Assembly (NCBI GenBank): GCA_021199395.1
Contig: JAJQIE010000172.1
Span: forward strand, 1-10,911
DNA length: 10,911 bases
Direction of reading: 5' to 3'
From: Lachnospiraceae bacterium
GTDB taxonomy: Bacteria; Bacillota; Clostridia; Lachnospirales; Lachnospiraceae
Shown here: positions 7,965 through 10,911 of the stretch, piece by piece
How the letters are laid out: each line of letters starts with the position of its first letter
Position numbering within the stretch: position 1 is the first letter of the stretch
Made by a program: the position numbers and the translations under genes
Notes under the pieces: model-generated
What the model was told of the DNA's origin: nothing
Database searches by the model: none
The model's input: only the letters and a program-made list of their open reading frames with translations

Positions 7965-10409
7965 TTACCTTAACTCTACGATTGTGACGCCGGAATCCCC
8001 CTCGCCAAATTCACCGAGACGGTAGGAGGCCACATAGCTTTGCCTGCGCAGGTATTGGTGGACTGCCTTTCGCAGAACACCGCTGCCCTTGCCGTGTACG
8101 ATTCTTACCGGAGTGAGGTGAGCGAGACAGGCGTCGTCCAGATATTTGTCCAGCTCCGCGATCGCTTCATCGGTCGTCTTGCCAATCAGATTGATTTCGG
8201 AGCGGATGCTGTAGCTTTTCATATTTGTCGCGCCTGAACTGCCGGAGCCGCCGCCGGAGCTGCTGTGGCGGCCTGACCGACTGCTGCTATAGGCGGGCTC
8301 GTCAGAAAGCTTTTCCAGATCCTTCAGATTTACCTGAGAGCGGAGAATCCCCATCTGTACGTATAGATTGCCTTTTGCATCAGGCAGTGTGCTGACGGTT
8401 CCGTTCAGGTTCAGACTCAGGACACTTACACCGTCGCCGACCCGAAGATCCTTTCCGGTCAGTTCCTTTTTGGGCTTTTTGCCGGCTTTTATGCCGAGGC
8501 CTTTGTCATTCTCAGACAGCTTCTCGCGCAGCTTTGTGCGCTCCTTTTCCATTTTGCGGGAGGAGTCGGATTCTTTGCCGAGCTTATTGAATTTGCGGAT
8601 TGTCTCGTCCGCATATTCCTTGGCGTCGCGCAGGATTTCGCGCGCTTCCTCCCGCGCATTCTGAAGAATGGCGTCGCGGCTTTCGTCGAGACGATCTTCC
8701 TTGCGCGCGAGATTTTGCTTCAGCTCCTCGATTTCCTGCTTGCAGCGGGAGATTTCGGCCTGTTCCTGCTCAATGGTTGCACGGCTCGTCTCCAGGCTGG
8801 AGATTACGTCCTCAAAATCCTCATCCTGCTGAGTGAGGTGTTCTTTTGCCTCATCAATGATATATCCGGGCAGACCGAGCTTTTCCGAGATCGCGAACGC
8901 GTTGCTTTTGCCGGGCACGCCGATCAGCAGCCGATAGGTCGGACGGAGGGTCTCAACGTCAAACTCGCAGCAGCCGTTTTCTACGCCGGGGGTTGAGAGC
9001 GCGTAGACCTTCAGCTCACTGTAGTGGGTCGTCGCAATCGTGCGGATGCCGCGCCGGTGCAGGTTTGAGAGAATCGAGATAGCCAGAGCCGCTCCCTCCG
9101 TCGGATCCGTTCCGGCTCCCAGCTCGTCAAAAAGGATGAGCGAGCGGGCATCCGCATGTTCCCAGAAGGAAACAATGTTGGTCATATGGGAGGAAAAGGT
9201 ACTCAGGCTCTGCTCAATGCTCTGCTCGTCCCCGATGTCGGCGTAGACCTCCGTAAAAACGGAGAGCTCCGAGTGATCCAGGGCCGGTATGTGCAGCCCC
9301 GCCTGACCGAGCAGCGTAAAAAGCCCCACCGTTTTCAGGGAGACGGTTTTGCCGCCCGTATTCGGACCGGAGATGACCAGCAGTGTGAAATCATCGCCCA
9401 GGCGAATGTCTACCGGCACGACCTTTTTGGGGTCGAGCAATGGATGACGGCCTTTTTTGATGCGGATGCGTCCTTCGGTATTGAAATCCGGTTCCGAACC
9501 GTTATATGAGAGAGAAAGCTGTGCGCGGGCAAAGATGAAGTCAAGCTCTGTGAGCAGAAGCACATTGTAGTTCAGCGCTTCTGTATGCGCGCCGACCTCG
9601 GCGCTCAGGTTTGCGAGGACGATTTCGATCTCTTTTTCTTCACGCAGCTCCAGCTCGCGCAGATCATTATTCAGCTTTACCACAGCCATCGGCTCCACAA
9701 AAAGCGTAGAACCGCTTGAGGACTGGTCGTGGATCATGCCTGGAACCTGGCCGCGGTACTCCGCTTTTACCGGTATGCAGAAACGGCCGCCTCTCTGCGT
9801 AATGACAGCGTCCTGCAGATATACCCGCGAGGGACCATTTAACCAGGACGCAAGCTGAGAACGGATCCGCTCGTTCACCTGTTTCATCTGTCGACGCACC
9901 TGACGCAGCCCGGAGCTGGCGTCGTCGCTGATCTCATCCTCGGAAATAATACAGCGCCGGATCTCATTGGTGACCTGGGTAAGAGGCTGCAGATCCGTAA
10001 ACATCTGTGTAAGGGAATCGCTCTCGTACTGCTGATCTTCGTCGCCGCCCGTGCCGCGCACCGGCACGGCGCTTTTTCTCCCATCGCTTTTCGCCCAGCT
10101 TTTTACCCGCGCACTCGTATCCATGACGCTGCAGATGCGCAGCAGCTCTTCTATATTTAACGAGCTGCCGACCTCAAGCCGCCTGAGAGAGCCGCGGATG
10201 TCGGAAAGCCCGGAGAAAGAGGGACGGCTTTTTCGCAGAATGCGGCTGACCGCGTCTGTTGTCTCGCGCTGCATACGGTGAATTTCAGAGAGGTCGTCCG
10301 ATGGAACAAGCTCGCGGCAGCGCTCCTTGCCGGGTCCGGAGCCGGCGAAATCTGTCAGGCGCTGGATGATTTTATTGTATTCGAGTATCTTTAATGCTTT
10401 TTCGTTCAT
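7965..10409 (-). CDS. mutS2: MutS2 ATPase/endonuclease
   Basis: An 814-residue MutS-family protein (typically about 780-800) that acts on recombination intermediates; in Bacillus it has also been linked to rescue of collided ribosomes. The N-terminal core and lever (1 to about 335) is followed by Walker A GPNTGGKT (348-355), Walker B LILFDELGAGTDP (D428, E429), ATTHYSEL, a long charged coiled coil (about 525-640) and a KOW-like basic segment (about 650-700, DLRVGDGVSVL). After a Ser/Gly-rich linker (about 707-732) comes a C-terminal Smr domain (739-814) with HGKGSG at 772-777. The usual LDLRG of Smr is INLIG here. The start at 10409 is preceded by GAAAGG seven bases upstream and matches family N-termini (NEKALKILEY). 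An upstream in-frame ATG at 10529 would add 40 residues unlike the family and is not used here. It is probably the first gene of an operon with the response regulator and the YARHG gene. Confidence 0.96.
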   Translation of the reverse strand: MNEKALKILEYNKIIQRLTDFAGSGPGKERCRELVPSDDLSEIHRMQRETTDAVSRILRKSRPSFSGLSDIRGSLRRLEVGSSLNIEELLRICSVMDTSARVKSWAKSDGRKSAVPVRGTGGDEDQQYESDSLTQMFTDLQPLTQVTNEIRRCIISEDEISDDASSGLRQVRRQMKQVNERIRSQLASWLNGPSRVYLQDAVITQRGGRFCIPVKAEYRGQVPGMIHDQSSSGSTLFVEPMAVVKLNNDLRELELREEKEIEIVLANLSAEVGAHTEALNYNVLLLTELDFIFARAQLSLSYNGSEPDFNTEGRIRIKKGRHPLLDPKKVVPVDIRLGDDFTLLVISGPNTGGKTVSLKTVGLFTLLGQAGLHIPALDHSELSVFTEVYADIGDEQSIEQSLSTFSSHMTNIVSFWEHADARSLILFDELGAGTDPTEGAALAISILSNLHRRGIRTIATTHYSELKVYALSTPGVENGCCEFDVETLRPTYRLLIGVPGKSNAFAISEKLGLPGYIIDEAKEHLTQQDEDFEDVISSLETSRATIEQEQAEISRCKQEIEELKQNLARKEDRLDESRDAILQNAREEAREILRDAKEYADETIRKFNKLGKESDSSRKMEKERTKLREKLSENDKGLGIKAGKKPKKELTGKDLRVGDGVSVLSLNLNGTVSTLPDAKGNLYVQMGILRSQVNLKDLEKLSDEPAYSSSRSGRHSSSGGGSGSSGATNMKSYSIRSEINLIGKTTDEAIAELDKYLDDACLAHLTPVRIVHGKGSGVLRKAVHQYLRRQSYVASYRLGEFGEGDSGVTIVELR

Positions 10410-10464
10410 GGAGCATCCTTTCGACCAGTCAGTAGTGCTTTTGCCGCTGAAGTCAGCGTTGTTA

Positions 10465-10500
10465 TTTCTATATTTTAACGCATAATGGAAATTTTGAAAA
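10465..10500 (-). promoter_or_regulatory. Probable mutS2 promoter
   Basis: On the minus strand TTTTCA (10500-10495), a 17-base spacer and TAAAAT (10477-10472) place a start near 10465, about 55 bases before the mutS2 ATG. Just downstream, CGCTGA (10445-10450) and TCAGCG (10453-10458) form a small stem in the leader. Confidence 0.5.
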
Positions 10501-10538
10501 GGACTATATTTCGATGCACACGACCGCATATGGAATGG

Positions 10539-10602
10539 CGTTACAGGTCACACCTTGACCAGATTTACGTTATTTTTACCTCTACAGGTGTGGCCTGTAA
10601 CG
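10539..10602. repeat. 17-bp inverted repeat with 30-base loop
   Basis: CGTTACAGGTCACACCT (10539-10555) pairs with AGGTGTGGCCTGTAACG (10586-10602). All positions pair, with one G-T wobble. The arms are copies of the 15-bp motif GTTACwGkyCAsACC facing each other. Confidence 0.85.
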
Positions 10603-10644
10603 GCATCCGGCTAATTGAATCGCTACGCGATGGAGCCGGATGCC
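10602..10644. repeat. Nested hairpin, 11-bp outer stem
   Basis: GGCATCCGGCT (10602-10612) pairs perfectly with AGCCGGATGCC (10634-10644). Inside the loop, ATCGC-TAC-GCGAT (10619-10631) forms a second small stem. It starts on the last base of the preceding hairpin. Confidence 0.8.
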
Positions 10645-10645
10645 C

Positions 10646-10662
10646 GAAAACACTACGTTTTC
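10646..10662. repeat. Small hairpin GAAAAC-ACTAC-GTTTTC
   Basis: A perfect six-bp stem with a five-base loop. It lies directly between the nested hairpin and the GCACC-type hairpin and has no T-run that would mark it as a terminator. Confidence 0.55.
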
Positions 10663-10665
10663 ACT

Positions 10666-10708
10666 CCGCACCCCGCAGCAAGTGCGTGGTGCGGGTCTGA
10701 CCAGTAAC
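10666..10708 (-). repeat. Structured repeat copy C: 15-bp motif plus stem-loop
   Basis: On the minus strand GTTACTGGTCAGACC (10708-10694) runs into a stem-loop at 10694-10666 with outer arms CCGCACC and GGTGCGG, inner arms CGCA and TGCG, and loop CTTGC. It aligns without gaps over 43 bases to the copy at 10861-10903 (34 identities), and three pairs of differences are compensatory. Confidence 0.8.
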
Positions 10709-10713
10709 GGAAT

Positions 10714-10728
10714 GGCTGCTTTGCAGCC
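10714..10728. repeat. Hairpin GGCTGC-TTT-GCAGCC
   Basis: A perfect six-bp GC-rich stem with a three-base loop, located in the 21 bases between the CGACCGCA block and the 15-bp motif of copy C. Confidence 0.6.
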
Positions 10729-10744
10729 TTGCGGTCGGCGCAAA

Positions 10745-10768
10745 AGGAAACGACTAATGTCGTTTCCT
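10745..10768. repeat. Perfect 10-bp hairpin with TAAT loop
   Basis: AGGAAACGAC (10745-10754), loop TAAT, GTCGTTTCCT (10759-10768). In a minus-strand transcript from the promoter-like sequence at 10786-10821 it would be the first structure, starting about 18 bases from the predicted 5' end. Confidence 0.75.
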
Positions 10769-10785
10769 GTAAGTTATTCCTAAAC

Positions 10786-10821
10786 GTAAAAAAATATATA
10801 AAAAATTTGCAAGATTTTCAA
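10786..10821 (-). promoter_or_regulatory. Promoter-like sequence reading into the hairpin array
   Basis: On the minus strand TTGAAA (10821-10816), a 17-base spacer and TATATT (10798-10793) form a near-consensus sigma-A promoter in a very AT-rich stretch, with a start near 10786. The transcript would cross all hairpins and could continue into mutS2 as a long leader, or end as a separate RNA. AT-richness raises the chance of a spurious match. Confidence 0.45.
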
Positions 10822-10825
10822 ATTT
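10803..10825. promoter_or_regulatory. Inverted repeat AAATTTG / CAAATTT over the promoter
   Basis: AAATTTG (10803-10809) and CAAATTT (10819-10825) are perfect arms nine bases apart. They overlap the -35 box of the minus-strand promoter and a possible plus-strand TTGCAA (10807-10812), which has TATAAG at 10832-10837 with a long 19-base spacer. This is a possible operator. Confidence 0.35.
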
Positions 10826-10860
10826 AGCGTGTATAAGTAAGAGGAAACTGTGGTTACAGA

Positions 10861-10904
10861 GTTACTGTTCACACCCATGCCACGCACTTGCTGCGTGGCA
10901 TGGG
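10861..10904 (+). repeat. Structured repeat copy D: 15-bp motif plus 13-bp hairpin
   Basis: GTTACTGTTCACACC (10861-10875) runs into a perfect 13-bp stem, CCCATGCCACGCA (10874-10886) with TGCGTGGCATGGG (10892-10904), loop CTTGC. The apex ACGCACTTGCTGCG is identical to that of copy C on the opposite strand. The stem pairs A-T, T-A and G-C replace the G-C, C-G and A-T of copy C. Confidence 0.85.
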
Positions 10905-10911
10905 CGAAGAC

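Larger units (their letters stand above)
10521..10737. repeat. MITE-like structured element with short inverted ends (candidate)
   Basis: The left end reads CGACCGCA (10521-10528), 11 bases, then GTTACAGGTCACACC (10540-10554). Read inward on the opposite strand, the right end is CGACCGCA (10737-10730), 21 bases holding a GGCTGC-AAA-GCAGCC stem, then GTTACTGGTCAGACC (10708-10694). Thus two blocks are repeated in inverted order at both ends. The interior is filled by hairpins. No coding capacity and no clear target duplication are seen, so the boundaries are tentative. A structured RNA is the alternative. Confidence 0.45.
10410..10911. other. Non-coding region rich in hairpins upstream of mutS2
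   Basis: No frame with a start, ribosome binding site and recognisable protein is seen in these 502 bases. From 10539 to 10768 most bases fall in a run of adjacent hairpins: 10539-10602, 10602-10644, 10646-10662, 10666-10694, 10714-10728 and 10745-10768. An AT-rich promoter-like stretch follows, then a last 13-bp hairpin at 10874-10904. The segment reads as an intergenic structured repeat rather than a decayed gene. Confidence 0.75.

Noticed and set aside
10410..10529. Forty-codon N-terminal extension of MutS2 from an upstream ATG at 10529
   Set aside because: The extra residues do not resemble MutS2, the extension would run through the predicted promoter, and the internal ATG at 10409 has a good ribosome binding site and a family-like N-terminus.
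10485..10700. Plus-strand open frame of 71 codons in the hairpin region
   Set aside because: It runs through four hairpins, has no homology I can recognise and no convincing ribosome binding site.
10539..10904. CRISPR array
   Set aside because: The repeats vary in length and orientation, there are no equal-sized spacers, and no cas genes are present; hairpins of differing sequence fit a structured intergenic element better.

Overview
The window looks like a chromosomal segment of a gut-type Firmicute, probably a Lachnospiraceae relative. This is an inference from AGGAGG-type ribosome binding sites, a Gram-positive style MutS2 with a C-terminal Smr domain, a Bacillus-type xanthine phosphoribosyltransferase, a secreted YARHG-domain protein and a very long secreted fibronectin-III-like protein. 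No phage, plasmid or transposase gene is visible.

Layout. Positions 1-4280 (minus strand) hold the first 1426 codons of a huge exported repeat protein that runs off the left edge without a stop. A 386-bp divergent intergenic region (4281-4666) carries a good minus-strand promoter and several palindromes. On the plus strand follow a YkgJ-type cysteine-cluster protein (4667-5335) and xpt (5423-5998), ending at a long hairpin between convergent genes. On the minus strand, read from right to left, mutS2 (10409-7965), an OmpR-type response regulator (7951-7226) and a secreted double-YARHG protein (7183-6116) are tightly spaced and probably form one transcription unit. The last 500 bp (10410-10911) have no convincing gene. 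They contain the mutS2 promoter and a dense array of hairpins.

Points of interest. (1) The right-hand non-coding region holds four copies of a 15-bp motif (consensus GTTACwGkyCAsACC) in both orientations. Two copies are followed by a stem-loop with an almost invariant apex, while three adjacent base pairs of the stem have changed in a compensatory way. This is direct evidence for a conserved structured repeat, either a MITE-like element or a structured RNA. An AT-rich promoter-like segment with its own inverted repeat lies between those two copies. (2) The response regulator lacks the phosphoacceptor aspartate (Glu at that position) and one residue of the acidic pocket (Ser), so it is probably an atypical, phosphorylation-independent regulator. 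It is encoded with mutS2 and a secreted protein, and no histidine kinase is present. (3) The exported repeat protein has five enlarged modules with a shared D-A-x-G signature before more ordinary Fn3-like modules.
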